Positions 23,473 to 32,733 of a DNA stretch of 64,000 nt are shown here, piece after piece. The first letter of the stretch is position 1, and every line of letters begins with the position of its first letter. The translations under genes were made by a program, and so were the position numbers. Source of the DNA: an uncultured Actinoplanes sp. (lineage in GTDB: Bacteria; Actinomycetota; Actinomycetes; Mycobacteriales; Micromonosporaceae); the NCBI RefSeq assembly GCF_934643405.1, contig NZ_CAKUCL010000004.1, forward strand, positions 1-64,000, read 5' to 3'. The notes beneath the pieces are model-generated. The model did not search any database, had not been told where the DNA came from, and was given only the letters and a program-made list of their open reading frames with translations.

Positions 23473-24777
23473 TCAACGCGCGGTGGCGCGGGAGGCGTTC
23501 TTCGCCGCGTACATCGCCATGTCGGCCTCGTGCAGCAGCGAGTCCGGGTCGGACCGGCCGGTCGCCATGCCGACGCTGGCCCGCAACGGCACCTCCACCC
23601 CGCCCAGCGTCACCCGGCCGCTCAGCTCGGCGTTCAGCGCGGCCTCCACCTCGGCCCGGCGGGCCGGGTCCAGGTCGGCCATCAGCACCGCGAACTCGTC
23701 GCCGCCCAGGCGGGCCACCGTGTCTCCGGCCCGGACGCAGCGACGCAGCCGGCTGCCCACCTCGATCAGCAGGCGGTCGCCGGTGGCGTGCCCGAATCGG
23801 TCGTTGACCGGCTTGAAGTCGTCCAGGTCGATCAGGAAGACGGTTACCGGCGTCCGGGACTGGAGGTCCGCGAGGCTCCGCATGAACAGAGCCCGGTTGG
23901 CCAGCCCGGTCAGCGCGTCGTGGAAGGCCTGCTCGGTGAGCCGGGCGGCGAGCGCGTCCCGCTCGGCCAGCAGCACGGCGATGTGCCGGAACGAGGCCGC
24001 CTGCCGGGCCACGACCAGTCCCGTGGTCACCATCGCGCCCGCGATGACCAGCCAGGACCGCCAGGTCAGCCCCTCGACCACCAGCACGCCCACGCCGGCC
24101 GCCCAGGTCACGGCCATCGCCCCGTACGGAAGCAGGCTGTAGGGCCGGACCGGCCGCTCGCCGCCGGCGGCACCCGCCCGGGTGATCCGGGCGACCGTGA
24201 AGACCGCCAGCAGGAAGACGCCCGGCTGGCAGAGCAGCCTGACGACCAGGTCGATCACCCAGTGGGTGTCGTGCGCGCCGGACGGGAGACGGATCAGCAG
24301 GATGCCCGTCGTGATCGCGCCGGCCATCACGGTGGCCACGTCCATCCGCAGGCCGGAACGCTGCCCGCAGGGATGGCTGAGCAGGCCGCCGAGCGCCAGG
24401 ATCATGCCGGCGAGCAGGCAGATGGACTGGAAGGTGCTGCCCCGGGCGTCGTCCGGGCCCGCCGTGCGGCCGAGCCCGGACGCGAGCTGGTAGGCGTCGC
24501 CCACGGTCCAGACCACGGCGGCCGCGCAGACCAGTCCCCACAGCCGGCGTCCGTCCCCGCTCTGCCGCACGGCGATCTGCCGGGTCAGCACCGCGCACCC
24601 GCCGTGGACCACGGTCATCGCGATCCAGAACGCGGTCTGCGCCGGTCGCCGGTCCTGGCCGCCGCCGAACAGCGCGGACAACGGCGGTGCGACGACGGCG
24701 ACCAGGACGAGCAGTGTCAGCAACGGGTCCGCGCGGCCTGGGCCGGGTCGCACCGTTCCGGGCGAAATCATGGCCAC
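23473..24777 (-). CDS. Membrane-bound diguanylate cyclase (GGDEF)
   Basis: The 434-residue product has about eight N-terminal membrane helices (to about residue 240) and a cytosolic GGDEF domain (about 265-434). The GGDEF signature (358-362) is intact, and an RxxD inhibitory site (RAGD) lies exactly five residues before it. It should make cyclic-di-GMP from two GTP with product feedback. No EAL or HD-GYP phosphodiesterase domain is attached. The integral-membrane sensor is not a recognised named domain, so its signal is unknown. GTG start, with an in-frame ATG two codons later. Confidence 0.88.
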   Translation of the reverse strand: MAMISPGTVRPGPGRADPLLTLLVLVAVVAPPLSALFGGGQDRRPAQTAFWIAMTVVHGGCAVLTRQIAVRQSGDGRRLWGLVCAAAVVWTVGDAYQLASGLGRTAGPDDARGSTFQSICLLAGMILALGGLLSHPCGQRSGLRMDVATVMAGAITTGILLIRLPSGAHDTHWVIDLVVRLLCQPGVFLLAVFTVARITRAGAAGGERPVRPYSLLPYGAMAVTWAAGVGVLVVEGLTWRSWLVIAGAMVTTGLVVARQAASFRHIAVLLAERDALAARLTEQAFHDALTGLANRALFMRSLADLQSRTPVTVFLIDLDDFKPVNDRFGHATGDRLLIEVGSRLRRCVRAGDTVARLGGDEFAVLMADLDPARRAEVEAALNAELSGRVTLGGVEVPLRASVGMATGRSDPDSLLHEADMAMYAAKNASRATAR

Positions 24778-24861
24778 CCCGATCCCCTCGTCCTCCGCGA
24801 CCGGCCGGCCGGGAGGCTGCCCGGGTAGATCGGCGCAACAGGAAGGAACCTGAGCAGTCCG

Positions 24862-26037
24862 TCAGACCTGGTGGTCCAGGATCCACGCGGCCGGATCGCC
24901 CTTGCGGTGTACCAGCTTCATGATCAGCGGCAGCATGGCGTCCCGCAGCGCCGCGCCGATCGGCCCGGCGGTCTTGCCGCTGTTGCCGCGCCGGCCGAAC
25001 GCCACCACCTTCTCCACCCGGCGGCGTCGCCGCTGCTCGTAGCCGGCCAGCGCACCGGGCAGCTCGCCGGTGGCGACGCAGCGGCCGAGTGTCACCGCGT
25101 CCTCGATGGCCATCGACGCCCCCTGCCCCGACGAGGGGGACACGGCGTGCGCCGCGTCGCCCAGCAGCACCACCCGATCGCTGTGCCAGACCGGCACCCG
25201 CGGCATGTCGTCGGTGTTCCAGGGGCCGAGCGCCTCCGGCGTGGCCCGGATGATCGCCGCGGCCGGTGCCGCGTCACCGGCGAAGAGCTCCAGCAGGTAC
25301 GCGCGCCAGGACGCCGGGGTGTACTCCCCGCCGGTGAGCGGCTCGCGGCGCGGCGGATTCGCGAACCACCAGACCGAGCCGTCCGGGGCCACGCTCCAGC
25401 CGAAGAAGGCGCGCCTGCCGAACGTCATGTGCACCAGTCCGGGCGTGCGGTCCAGGTCGGCGTCGACGGGCCCCTCGGTGAAACCCCCGGCGTTGAGCAG
25501 GCCGAGATAGGCGGGCGCCGGGCCGCCCGGGTTCAGGATCTCCCGGGTACGGGACCGGATCCCGTCCGCCCCGGCCAGGAGCCCGCCGCGGGCCGTCGAG
25601 CCGTCCCGGAAGGTGACGGTCACCCCGTCCGGCTCCTCCCGGAAGCTTTCGAGCCGCTTGCCGTACTCGATCGGGATCCCCCGCTCGGTCGCCGCCGCCC
25701 GCAAGGCCGCGTACAGATCCAGCCGCTTGATGGTCGTGGTGACCGTGCCGTCCGCGGTGGGACCGCCGAGCGGCAGCAGGGCCAGCCGCCGCCCCGCGCC
25801 GTTGGCGAGCGTGAGGGTGGGGGTCGGATACCCGGCGGCGAGCAGCTTCCCCGGGTCCAGGTCGAGTGCCCGCAGGGCGGTGAGCCCGTTGACCGCGACG
25901 GTGAGGAACGCGCCGCGCTCATCGGCATCGGCCGCGCGGCCCTCGTAGATGCGCGGCGACCATCCGGCCCGGTGCAGGGCGATGGCCGCGACGGTGCCGG
26001 CGATGCCCCCGCCGGCCATCAACGCTTTTTTAGTCAT
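24862..26037 (-). CDS. FAD-dependent monooxygenase (PHBH family)
   Basis: The product is 391 residues from ATG 26037. The N-terminal Rossmann motif GGGIAG binds FAD, and the second FAD motif GDAAHAVSPSSGQGASMAIEDA lies near residue 295. Such flavoproteins hydroxylate aromatic or polyketide substrates using NAD(P)H and oxygen; the substrate is not deducible. A longer form from 26073 would run through operator half-sites and is unlikely. It is divergent from a PadR regulator with a 53-bp shared promoter region, so it is probably the PadR target. Confidence 0.83.
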   Translation of the reverse strand: MTKKALMAGGGIAGTVAAIALHRAGWSPRIYEGRAADADERGAFLTVAVNGLTALRALDLDPGKLLAAGYPTPTLTLANGAGRRLALLPLGGPTADGTVTTTIKRLDLYAALRAAATERGIPIEYGKRLESFREEPDGVTVTFRDGSTARGGLLAGADGIRSRTREILNPGGPAPAYLGLLNAGGFTEGPVDADLDRTPGLVHMTFGRRAFFGWSVAPDGSVWWFANPPRREPLTGGEYTPASWRAYLLELFAGDAAPAAAIIRATPEALGPWNTDDMPRVPVWHSDRVVLLGDAAHAVSPSSGQGASMAIEDAVTLGRCVATGELPGALAGYEQRRRRRVEKVVAFGRRGNSGKTAGPIGAALRDAMLPLIMKLVHRKGDPAAWILDHQV

Positions 26038-26047
26038 ATACTGACTA
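26031..26047. promoter_or_regulatory. Candidate PadR operator, TAGTCA-N5-TGACTA
   Basis: TAGTCATATACTGACTA is a perfect 6-bp inverted repeat with a 5-bp spacer. It overlaps the start codon of the flavoprotein gene. A third half-site TGACTA lies at 26057-26062, and a TATGCATA palindrome sits between. This AT-rich island is unlike the surrounding DNA and lies between the divergent flavoprotein and PadR genes. Confidence 0.55.
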
Positions 26048-26090
26048 TGCATACCATGACTAAGAATCGTCAACCCACTAAGCTGACGGC

Positions 26091-26699
26091 GTGGTCACCG
26101 CCTCCGAACCGCGCCGATCGACGCTGGGACTGGTCCTGCTGGCGTTGCTGATGGAGGCGCCGATGCACCCCTACCGGATGCAGCAGGTGATCAAGGAGCG
26201 CGGGCAGGACCAGCTCGTCAACGTGGCCCAGCGCAACAGCGTCTACCAGGCGCTCGAGCGCCTGGTGCGGGACGGCCTGGCGCGTCCGGCGGGCACCACG
26301 CGGGAGGCGGGCCGGCCGGAGCGGACCGTCTACGAGATCACCGAATCCGGCGCCGTGACGATGCGCCGCTGGCTGACCGGCATGCTGCCGGCGCCGGCCC
26401 GCGAGTTCCCCGAGTTTCCGGCGGCGCTGGCGTTCATCGCCGTGCTGGCCCCCGATCAGGTTCGCGACCTGCTGGCCGAACGCCTGACGGAGCAGACCCG
26501 GCGGCTGGCGGCGTTGCGCGCGCAGGCGCCGCCCGGCCTGCCCCGGCTGTTCCTGATCGAGGACGAGTACCGCGCGGCGATGCTGACCGCCGAGATCGCG
26601 TGGCTCGAGGGCGTCGTGGCCGACCTCGCCGACGGCCGGCTGACCTGGGATCTCCGGCTGATCCGAGAGACCCTCGAGGAGTTCGCTACAGGCCCTTGA
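26091..26699 (+). CDS. PadR-family transcriptional regulator
   Basis: The 202-residue product has an N-terminal PadR winged helix (about 10-90, with YRMQQVIKERG and NSVYQALERLVRDGLA). A C-terminal helical dimerisation domain follows. PadR proteins usually repress an adjacent detoxification or efflux gene and release it when an aromatic ligand binds. GTG start with no strong ribosome site. It is divergent from the flavoprotein monooxygenase. Its 3' end overlaps the convergent meaB gene by 14 bp. Confidence 0.85.
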   Translation: MVTASEPRRSTLGLVLLALLMEAPMHPYRMQQVIKERGQDQLVNVAQRNSVYQALERLVRDGLARPAGTTREAGRPERTVYEITESGAVTMRRWLTGMLPAPAREFPEFPAALAFIAVLAPDQVRDLLAERLTEQTRRLAALRAQAPPGLPRLFLIEDEYRAAMLTAEIAWLEGVVADLADGRLTWDLRLIRETLEEFATGP

Positions 26700-27639
26700 C
26701 CAGCTCTTCGGCGGCCGCGTACGGGTCCAGGTCGCCGGCCGCGACGGCGGCGGCGAGCGTGGTCAGGGCGCTGCCCTCGCGCAGGTTGCCGATCCGGGCC
26801 CGCAGCGTGCCGAGCGCGATCGCCTCGACCTCGACCGCGGCCCGGCGCTCGCGGCGCTTCTGCAGATTGCCGGTCGCGTCGAGCCAGGCGCGGTGCTTGC
26901 CGATGGCCGCGACCACGTCCGCGACGCCCTCCCCCTTGACCGCCGTGGCGCGCACGACCTGCGGCCGCCAGTCGCCGGCCGCGCGCTCGCCGAGGCCGAG
27001 CATGCCCTGGATGTCGCGGTAGGTGGCGTCCGCGCCGGGGCGGTCCGCCTTGTTGATCACGAAGACGTCGGCGATCTCCAGGACGCCCGCCTTGACGGCC
27101 TGGATCGCGTCGCCCATCCCGGGGGCCAGCAGCACCAGCGTGGTGTCGGCGAGGGAGGCGATCTCGACCTCGGCCTGACCCACGCCGACGGTCTCGACCA
27201 GGATCACGTCGCAGCCGGCGCCTTCCAGAACCCGTACGGCCTGGGGTGTGGCCGCCGCCAGACCGCCCAGCTGGCCCCGGCTCGACATGGAGCGGATGTA
27301 GACGCCGCGGTCGGTGGTGTGCTCCTGCATGCGGACCCGGTCACCGAGGATGGCCCCGCCGGTGAACGGGCTGGACGGGTCGACCGCCAGCACGCCGACC
27401 CGGCGCCCCTCGCCCCGCAGCTGCTTGACCAGCTCGTTGGTGGTGGTCGACTTGCCCACGCCGGGCGAACCGGTCAGCCCGACCACCTGGGCACCACCGG
27501 CGTAGGGCGCGAGGGCGGCGGCGACCTCGGGCAGTGCCGGGTCGCCGTTCTCCACCAGGCTGATCAGCCGGGCGACCGACCGCGCGTCGCCCTCCCGCGC
27601 CTTGCCGACCAGGACCGGGATGTCGTACCGGCGGCTCAC
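26686..27639 (-). CDS. meaB: MeaB/ArgK G-protein chaperone of B12-dependent mutases
   Basis: The 317-residue GTPase has P-loop GSPGVGKST (57-65), the [19 protein letters not shown] segment characteristic of MeaB, switch region ETVGVGQAE and specificity motif NKAD. MeaB gates cofactor delivery to acyl-CoA mutases and removes damaged B12. The GTG start overlaps the thiolase stop (GTGA), so the two genes form an operon. Mutase genes usually sit beside meaB; here the nearest mutase is icmA about 4 kb away. Confidence 0.92.
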   Translation of the reverse strand: MSRRYDIPVLVGKAREGDARSVARLISLVENGDPALPEVAAALAPYAGGAQVVGLTGSPGVGKSTTTNELVKQLRGEGRRVGVLAVDPSSPFTGGAILGDRVRMQEHTTDRGVYIRSMSSRGQLGGLAAATPQAVRVLEGAGCDVILVETVGVGQAEVEIASLADTTLVLLAPGMGDAIQAVKAGVLEIADVFVINKADRPGADATYRDIQGMLGLGERAAGDWRPQVVRATAVKGEGVADVVAAIGKHRAWLDATGNLQKRRERRAAVEVEAIALGTLRARIGNLREGSALTTLAAAVAAGDLDPYAAAEELVKGL

Positions 27640-28823
27640 GAGGCGGCGGGCACCTTGATGATCAGGGCGTCGCCCTGGCCGCCACCGCCGCACAGACCGG
27701 CCGCACCCAGCCCGCCGCCGCGGCGGCGCAGCTCGAGGGCGAGGGTCAGCACGATGCGCGCGCCGGACATGCCGATCGGGTGACCCAGCGCGATGGCGCC
27801 GCCGTTGACGTTCACCATCTCCTCGTCGACCTTGAGCTCGCGCATGGACTGGATGACCACCTGCGCGAACGCCTCGTTGATCTCGATCAGGTCGAGGTCG
27901 TCGACGCTCTGGCCGGCCTTCTGCAGCGCGTGCTTGATCGCGTTCGCCGGCTGCGACTGCAGCGACGAGTCGGGGCCGGCGACGTTGCCGTGCGAGGTGA
28001 TCTCGGCGAGCCAGGTGAGTCCGAGCTCCTCGGCCTTGGCCTTGCTCATCACCACGACCGCGGCGGCGCCGTCGGAGATCGGGGACGCGCTGCCCGCGGT
28101 GATCGTGCCGCCCTCGACGAAGGCCGGGCGCAACCGGGCCAGCGTCTCGGCCGTGGTGTCCGGCCGGACGCCCTCGTCGGTGTCCACCACCGGGTCCTTC
28201 TCGCGCTGGCCGGCCTTGACCGCGACGATCTCCTCGGCGAAGCGGCCCTCGCGCTGGGCCGCGGCGGCCCGCTGGTGGCTCAGCGCGGCGAAGGCGTCCT
28301 GCTCGGCGCGGGTGATGCCGAAGCGGACACCGCTGCGCTCGGTCGACTCGCCCATGGAGATGCCCTCCCACGGGTCGACCAGGCCGTCGAACGCCATGTG
28401 GTCGCGGACCAGCACGTCGCCGAACTTGGTGCCACGCCGCTGGTTCATCAGCAGGTGCGGTGCGTTGGTCATCGACTCCATGCCGCCGGCCACCACGATG
28501 TCGAACTCGCCGGCCCGGATCAGCTGGTCGGCCAGGGCGATCGCGTCCAGCCCGGACAGGCACACCTTGTTGACCGTGACGGCCGGGGTGGTCATCGGGA
28601 TGCCGGCCGCGACCGCGGCCTGCCGGGCGGTGATCTGGCCGGTCCCGGCCTGGAGCACCTGACCCATGATCACGTACTGCACCTGGTCGGGCCGGACGCC
28701 GCCGCGCTCGAGAGCGGCTTCGATCGCGTAGCCGCCGAGCGTCGTGGCCGGCACGTCCTTGAGGTTGCCGAGCAGGCGGCCCATCGGGGTGCGGGCGCCG
28801 CTCACGATCACCGAGCTGGTCAC
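27636..28823 (-). CDS. Acetyl-CoA C-acetyltransferase (thiolase)
   Basis: The 395-residue product has the normal thiolase length. The acyl-accepting nucleophile is Cys88 in NKVCLSG. The C-terminal catalytic pair is His348 (GHP) and Cys378 (CGGGGQG). It condenses two acetyl-CoA or cleaves 3-ketoacyl-CoA. GTG 28823 is preferred over a longer form because thiolases start right at [12 protein letters not shown]. It corresponds to M. tuberculosis fadA4 (Rv1323), which also lies beside the methylmalonyl-CoA epimerase gene (from memory). It is divergent from the epimerase and translationally coupled to meaB. Confidence 0.93.
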   Translation of the reverse strand: MTSSVIVSGARTPMGRLLGNLKDVPATTLGGYAIEAALERGGVRPDQVQYVIMGQVLQAGTGQITARQAAVAAGIPMTTPAVTVNKVCLSGLDAIALADQLIRAGEFDIVVAGGMESMTNAPHLLMNQRRGTKFGDVLVRDHMAFDGLVDPWEGISMGESTERSGVRFGITRAEQDAFAALSHQRAAAAQREGRFAEEIVAVKAGQREKDPVVDTDEGVRPDTTAETLARLRPAFVEGGTITAGSASPISDGAAAVVVMSKAKAEELGLTWLAEITSHGNVAGPDSSLQSQPANAIKHALQKAGQSVDDLDLIEINEAFAQVVIQSMRELKVDEEMVNVNGGAIALGHPIGMSGARIVLTLALELRRRGGGLGAAGLCGGGGQGDALIIKVPAAS

Positions 28824-28887
28824 GGGTGTTCCGTTCTGGTCGAAGGTCTCATCGAGGGCCTGGCCGGAGGGAGGCCCTGCTGGCCTT

Positions 28888-28897
28888 AACGGCCGTT
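28888..28897. promoter_or_regulatory. Palindrome AACGGCCGTT between thiolase and epimerase genes
   Basis: A perfect 10-bp palindrome lies in the 91-bp divergent promoter region. On the plus strand TTAACG (28886-28891) and TAGTGT (28908-28913), 16 bp apart, could be a promoter for the epimerase gene. It could bind a regulator of both genes; this is inferred from position only. Confidence 0.3.
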
Positions 28898-28914
28898 TAG
28901 GCAAGACTAGTGTG

Positions 28915-29412
28915 ATGAACGGGATGACTCCTAACGCCCCCGGCCCCGAGAATGTCACATTCGCCGATGTCGGACTGCTCCGCGTCGATCACGTCGGGAT
29001 CGCGGTGCCGGACCTGGACACGGCGCTCCGCTTCTACGCCGAGACGTTCGGTATGCATGCGGTGCACGAAGAGACCAACGAGGACCAAGGCGTACGCGAG
29101 GCGATGCTCGCCGTCGGCGACGGCGACGGGCCGCGGATCCAGTTGCTGGCCCCGGCCCGGCCCGACTCGGCGATCGCGAAGTTCCTCGACCGCGCCGGTC
29201 CCGGGCTGCAACAACTCGCCTACACGGTGTCCGATGTCGAGGCCACCTCGGCGGCGTTGCGGGCCCGTGGCCTGCGGCTGCTCTACGACACACCACGGCG
29301 CGGGACGGCCGGTTCCCGGATCAACTTCGTCCACCCCAAGGACGCCGGCGGAGTTTTGGTGGAATTGGTGGAGCCTGCCGGATCTGTACGCCCGACGGGT
29401 GAATCATCCTGA
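28915..29412 (+). CDS. mce: Methylmalonyl-CoA epimerase
   Basis: The 165-residue VOC-fold metalloenzyme interconverts (2R)- and (2S)-methylmalonyl-CoA. Metal-ligand candidates are His26 (RVDHVGIAV), Gln in RIQLLAP and Glu in VLVELVE. The segment LQQLAYTV has Gln where many epimerases have His. ATG 28915 and in-frame ATG 28924 are both possible. If the TAGTGT at 28908-28913 is the -10 element, the second would be nearly leaderless. It corresponds to Rv1322A in M. tuberculosis, beside the thiolase as here. Confidence 0.88.
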   Translation: MNGMTPNAPGPENVTFADVGLLRVDHVGIAVPDLDTALRFYAETFGMHAVHEETNEDQGVREAMLAVGDGDGPRIQLLAPARPDSAIAKFLDRAGPGLQQLAYTVSDVEATSAALRARGLRLLYDTPRRGTAGSRINFVHPKDAGGVLVELVEPAGSVRPTGESS

Positions 29413-29639
29413 CGTGCCGGACACCGGCTGGCAGGATCGGGGGTATCGGCGCCCCGGCCTGGGACGATGATCACCCCCACCACGGATACAGCAGGTGACG
29501 GCCCGGCGGGCGATGCCTGCCGGGCCGCCGCTGGCAGCGGGCCGGGCGGGACTCCCGGCCAGCTCAAAGCTGATCTACGTGTCCGTTCTGATGCCCGTTC
29601 GGTCTTGCGTGGCCGAAGTGTCTTCGCCAGGATGGCCCA

Positions 29640-30953
29640 ATGCCCCAGCAGCAGGATCCCAATCTGGCATTTTTCGACACCGCGAATTCGCAGACCGACT
29701 TCACTGTGGTGCTTCGCGGTTACGACCGTCACCAGGTCGATTCGCACCTGGGCCGGCTGATCGCCGCGCTCAATCAGTCCGAGCAGGCTCGTGGTGAGGC
29801 CGAGCAGCGGATGAACGACGCGCAGCGCCGGCTGCGCCAGGCCGAGCAGCGGCTCGCCGCGCTCGAGCAGAAGCTTGCCGACAGCAACAAGCTGCTGGAG
29901 GAGAACAACCGGCCGACGCTCTCCGGGCTGGGCACCCGGGTCGAGCAGATCCTGCGGCTGGCCGAGGAACAGGCGAACGACCACCGCAGCGAGGCCAAGC
30001 GAGAGTCCGAGGGCATCCTCTCCGCGGCGCGCCTCGAGGCCCGGGAGATCACCGACAAGGCTCGGGCCGAGGCCGCCGCCATGAAGGCGACCGCCGAGCG
30101 CGAGGCCGGCCAGGTGCGCACGCACGCCGAGCGCGAGGCGGCCGAGGCCCGGGTGCAGGCCCGCCGTGAGGCGGACACGCTGCGCTCGGACGCCGACCGC
30201 GAGACCAAGCAGCTGCGCACGGTCACCGCGCACGAGGTCGCCGAGCTGAAGTCGACGGTGGAGCGCGAGGTGGCGTCGCTGCGCGCCACCGCTGAGCGGG
30301 AGATCACACAGCTGCGCGCCAAGGCCTCCCGCGAGGCCGAGGAGAAGCGCGCCGAGGCGACCAAGCTGCTCACCGACGCGCGTGACAAGCGTGACAAGGA
30401 CCTCCAGTCGCTCGCGCTGGAGATCGCCGAGCGCCGGGAGAAGGCGGAGAGCGAGGAGGCCGCCCGGCACGCCGCCCAGGTCAACGCCACGCAGAAGATG
30501 GTGGCCGAGGCCGAGGAGCGCGCCCGCGCCGCGGAGGACCGCTCCAAGGAGATCGAGCAGCGCGCCGAGCAGCGCCGGGTCGAGTCGGAGCGCAATGCCG
30601 CCGAGACGACCGAGAAGGCCCGCGCTCTCGCGGAGAAGACGGTGACCGAGGCCCGGGCCGAGGCGCAGCGCCTGCTCAGCGAGGCCCGCACCGAGGCCGA
30701 GCTGACCACCCAGGCGGCCAAGCGCGAGGTCGAGGACCTGACCCGCCAGAAGGACGCGGTCACCAACCAGCTCGGTCAGATGCTGTCCGGCCTGTCCGGG
30801 CTGGTGCCCGGCGTCGCCCCGGCCAAGCCGGAGGCGGCCGCCGCCGCGGCCGCGGCTCAGGGCGCGGCCAAGTCGGAGGCGCCGGCCCAGCGGGCGGCCG
30901 AGCAGCCGAAGGCCGACCAGGACAAAACGGTCACTGCCAAGACCAACTCCTGA
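29640..30953 (+). CDS. DivIVA-like coiled-coil protein (paralogue 1)
   Basis: The 437-residue product starts with a DivIVA-type membrane-targeting motif (TDFTVVLRGYDRHQVDSHL, about 18-36). About 330 residues of nearly uninterrupted Ala/Glu/Arg heptads form a long coiled coil, and the tail is Ala-rich. Such proteins (compare Scy and FilP in Streptomyces) build polar or cytoskeletal scaffolds for tip growth. AGGA lies just upstream of ATG 29640. The next gene is a paralogue, 242 bp away in the same direction. Confidence 0.8.
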   Translation: MPQQQDPNLAFFDTANSQTDFTVVLRGYDRHQVDSHLGRLIAALNQSEQARGEAEQRMNDAQRRLRQAEQRLAALEQKLADSNKLLEENNRPTLSGLGTRVEQILRLAEEQANDHRSEAKRESEGILSAARLEAREITDKARAEAAAMKATAEREAGQVRTHAEREAAEARVQARREADTLRSDADRETKQLRTVTAHEVAELKSTVEREVASLRATAEREITQLRAKASREAEEKRAEATKLLTDARDKRDKDLQSLALEIAERREKAESEEAARHAAQVNATQKMVAEAEERARAAEDRSKEIEQRAEQRRVESERNAAETTEKARALAEKTVTEARAEAQRLLSEARTEAELTTQAAKREVEDLTRQKDAVTNQLGQMLSGLSGLVPGVAPAKPEAAAAAAAAQGAAKSEAPAQRAAEQPKADQDKTVTAKTNS

Positions 30954-30968
30954 GTAATTCGCCACTGA

Positions 30969-31066
30969 CCGCTCCGGTTGCGAGGACCCGTCGGGTACGC
31001 AACGGTTGAACGGAGCGGCGGTCTTACCGACGAAGCGGGCCGTGCCGGAGTTGCTCCGGTACGGCC
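30969..31066 (+). terminator. Two stem-loops after the first coiled-coil gene
   Basis: Nested arms CCGCTCCG/CGGAGCGG (30969-30976, 31011-31018) enclose GTTGCG/CGCAAC. A second hairpin, GGCCGT-x-CCGGA / TCCGG-x-ACGGCC, spans 31038-31066 with a 5-nt loop. They lie 15-113 bp after the stop and probably end the transcript, so the second paralogue likely has its own promoter in 31067-31180. No clear promoter is visible there. Confidence 0.5.
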
Positions 31067-31195
31067 TGACTCGTTCTCGCCGCGTAGCCTTAAGCTTCTG
31101 CAGGCCGGCTCAGACAAATCACAACTAGACGCATCCTCGGTCGGACGGTGTGTACCGGTTCTTTCCGAGATGGTGCGTATGTGAGGATGGACAGC

Positions 31196-32659
31196 ATGTC
31201 GCACGGCGGTGAAATCTTCGGTCTCGGCGGAGACGCGGCTACCGAACCCAGCTTCGAGACGGCTCTGCGGGGCTACGAGAAGAAGCAGGTCGAGCGGTAT
31301 GTCGCCCGTGCGGAGAACGAGATCGCCGCCCTTGCCTCGGAACGGGAACAGGCGTACTCGCAGCTTCAGGCGATGGGCGCGCAGATCGAACGGCTCCAGC
31401 AGGAGCTCACCCAGGTCCGCCGGCAGAACGGCATCGGCGCCGAGGTCTCGTTCCGGCACCTCGGCCCGCGGGTCGAGCAGATCCTCGCGCTCGCCGAGGA
31501 GCAGGCCGAGGCGATCAAGGCGTCCGCCACCGACGACATCGCCGCCCGCCTCGCCGAGGCCGAGCGGATCCGGGCCGAGGCCGAGGCACACGCCCACGAC
31601 GGCATCCGCGACTTCGAGATCGCGCTGGCCGCCCGCCGTGCCGAGGAGGAACGGGCCGACGCCGCCAAGCGCGCCGCCGCGGAGAAGGCGCTGATCGCCA
31701 GCCGCCAGGCCGCCGAGCAGATCCGGGCCGAGGCCGAGGCGATCCGCACCCGGGCTCGCGCCGAGGCACAGCAGCTCACCGAGCGCACCGCCCAGGAGAC
31801 GCACCGCATCCGGGTGGAGGCCGACGGGTACGCGAAGTCCACCCGGGTCCAGGCCGACCAGGAGATCAAGGCCCAGCGCGAGAAGGTGCAGCAGGAGATC
31901 GCCGCCCAGCGCGCCGCGGCCGAGCGGGAGCACGCCGAGCGCAGGGCCGCCACCGAGCAGGAGCTGGCCCAGAAGCGCCAGGCCGTGGCGCAGGAGCTGG
32001 CCCAGATGCGCAGCGGTGTCGAGAAGCAGTGCGCCGACCTGCGCAGCGAGGCCGACAAGTACGCCGAGGAGGTCCTGCGCCGCTCGGACGACCAGGCCAC
32101 CGCGGTTCGCAAGGAGATCGCCGCCCAGCAGGAGAAGATCACTCAGGCCGGCCGCGAGCTGGAGGCCGCCCAGGCCAAGGTCGCCGAGGCGGAGGCCCGG
32201 CTGGCCACCGCCCAGGACCGCGCCCGTACGGGCGAGGAGGAGGCCGAGCGCGTCGCTCAGCGCCTCGCCGAGGCCAAGAAGGAGCTGGAGGCCGAGCTCA
32301 AGCGGGTGGCCGAGGCGAAGCGCTCGGGCGAGGCCGCCGAGCGGCACGCCGCCGACGTCCGCCGGCAGGTGCAGAAGGAGGCGAAGCGGGTGGCCGAGCT
32401 GGCCGCCGCCGCGGTCCTCGCGGCCGCCGCGTCGCCGGACGACCAGGACGAGCCGGCCGAGGAGAAGTCCGTGGCCGGCGGCCCGGTCGGTGCGCACGCC
32501 GCCGAGAAGGCCGGTGGACCGGTCGGCGCGCACGCGGCCGAGAAGTCGGGCGGACCGGTCGGCGCGCACGCCGCCGAGAAGGCCGGAGCCGGCAAGGTCA
32601 CCGCCTCGGCGAAGGTCACTGTGCCGCCCGCCACGCGGGTCGGGGCCGACGCGGAGTAG
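31196..32659 (+). CDS. DivIVA-like coiled-coil protein (paralogue 2) with C-terminal repeats
   Basis: The 487-residue product begins with a DivIVA-like segment (FETALRGYEKKQVERYV, about 21-37). A coiled coil to about residue 410 follows, and three copies of the dodecapeptide GGPVGAHAAEK[AS] lie near the C-terminus. ATG 31196 is chosen because GAGGA lies 7 nt upstream; ATG 31187 overlaps that site. The layout mirrors the preceding gene, which indicates an old tandem duplication. A cytoskeletal or polarity role is inferred from family resemblance. Confidence 0.8.
   Translation: MSHGGEIFGLGGDAATEPSFETALRGYEKKQVERYVARAENEIAALASEREQAYSQLQAMGAQIERLQQELTQVRRQNGIGAEVSFRHLGPRVEQILALAEEQAEAIKASATDDIAARLAEAERIRAEAEAHAHDGIRDFEIALAARRAEEERADAAKRAAAEKALIASRQAAEQIRAEAEAIRTRARAEAQQLTERTAQETHRIRVEADGYAKSTRVQADQEIKAQREKVQQEIAAQRAAAEREHAERRAATEQELAQKRQAVAQELAQMRSGVEKQCADLRSEADKYAEEVLRRSDDQATAVRKEIAAQQEKITQAGRELEAAQAKVAEAEARLATAQDRARTGEEEAERVAQRLAEAKKELEAELKRVAEAKRSGEAAERHAADVRRQVQKEAKRVAELAAAAVLAAAASPDDQDEPAEEKSVAGGPVGAHAAEKAGGPVGAHAAEKSGGPVGAHAAEKAGAGKVTASAKVTVPPATRVGADAE
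32477..32584 (+). repeat. 36-bp tandem repeat, three copies
   Basis: Three consecutive 36-bp units (32477, 32513 and 32549) encode the dodecapeptide GGPVGAHAAEK[AS] in the tail of the second coiled-coil protein. Copies differ at a few bases only. Confidence 0.9.
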
Positions 32660-32733
32660 GAACGGGTAGCGGGCACAACCCTGGCGGCGATAACGTCCCC
32701 GCCGAGAAGATCGGTGTGGGAAAGGGCCAGCTG

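Noticed and set aside
20968..24828. Plus-strand open frame of 1286 codons
   Set aside because: It is antisense to the icmA, GNAT and GGDEF genes and arises from third-position G/C bias. The translation is low-complexity Arg/Gly/Ala/His with no domain.
26686..28563. Apparent 625-residue fusion ending in MeaB
   Set aside because: Only the last 317 residues are MeaB. The upstream part is an out-of-frame reading of the thiolase gene. The GTG overlapping the thiolase stop is the true start.
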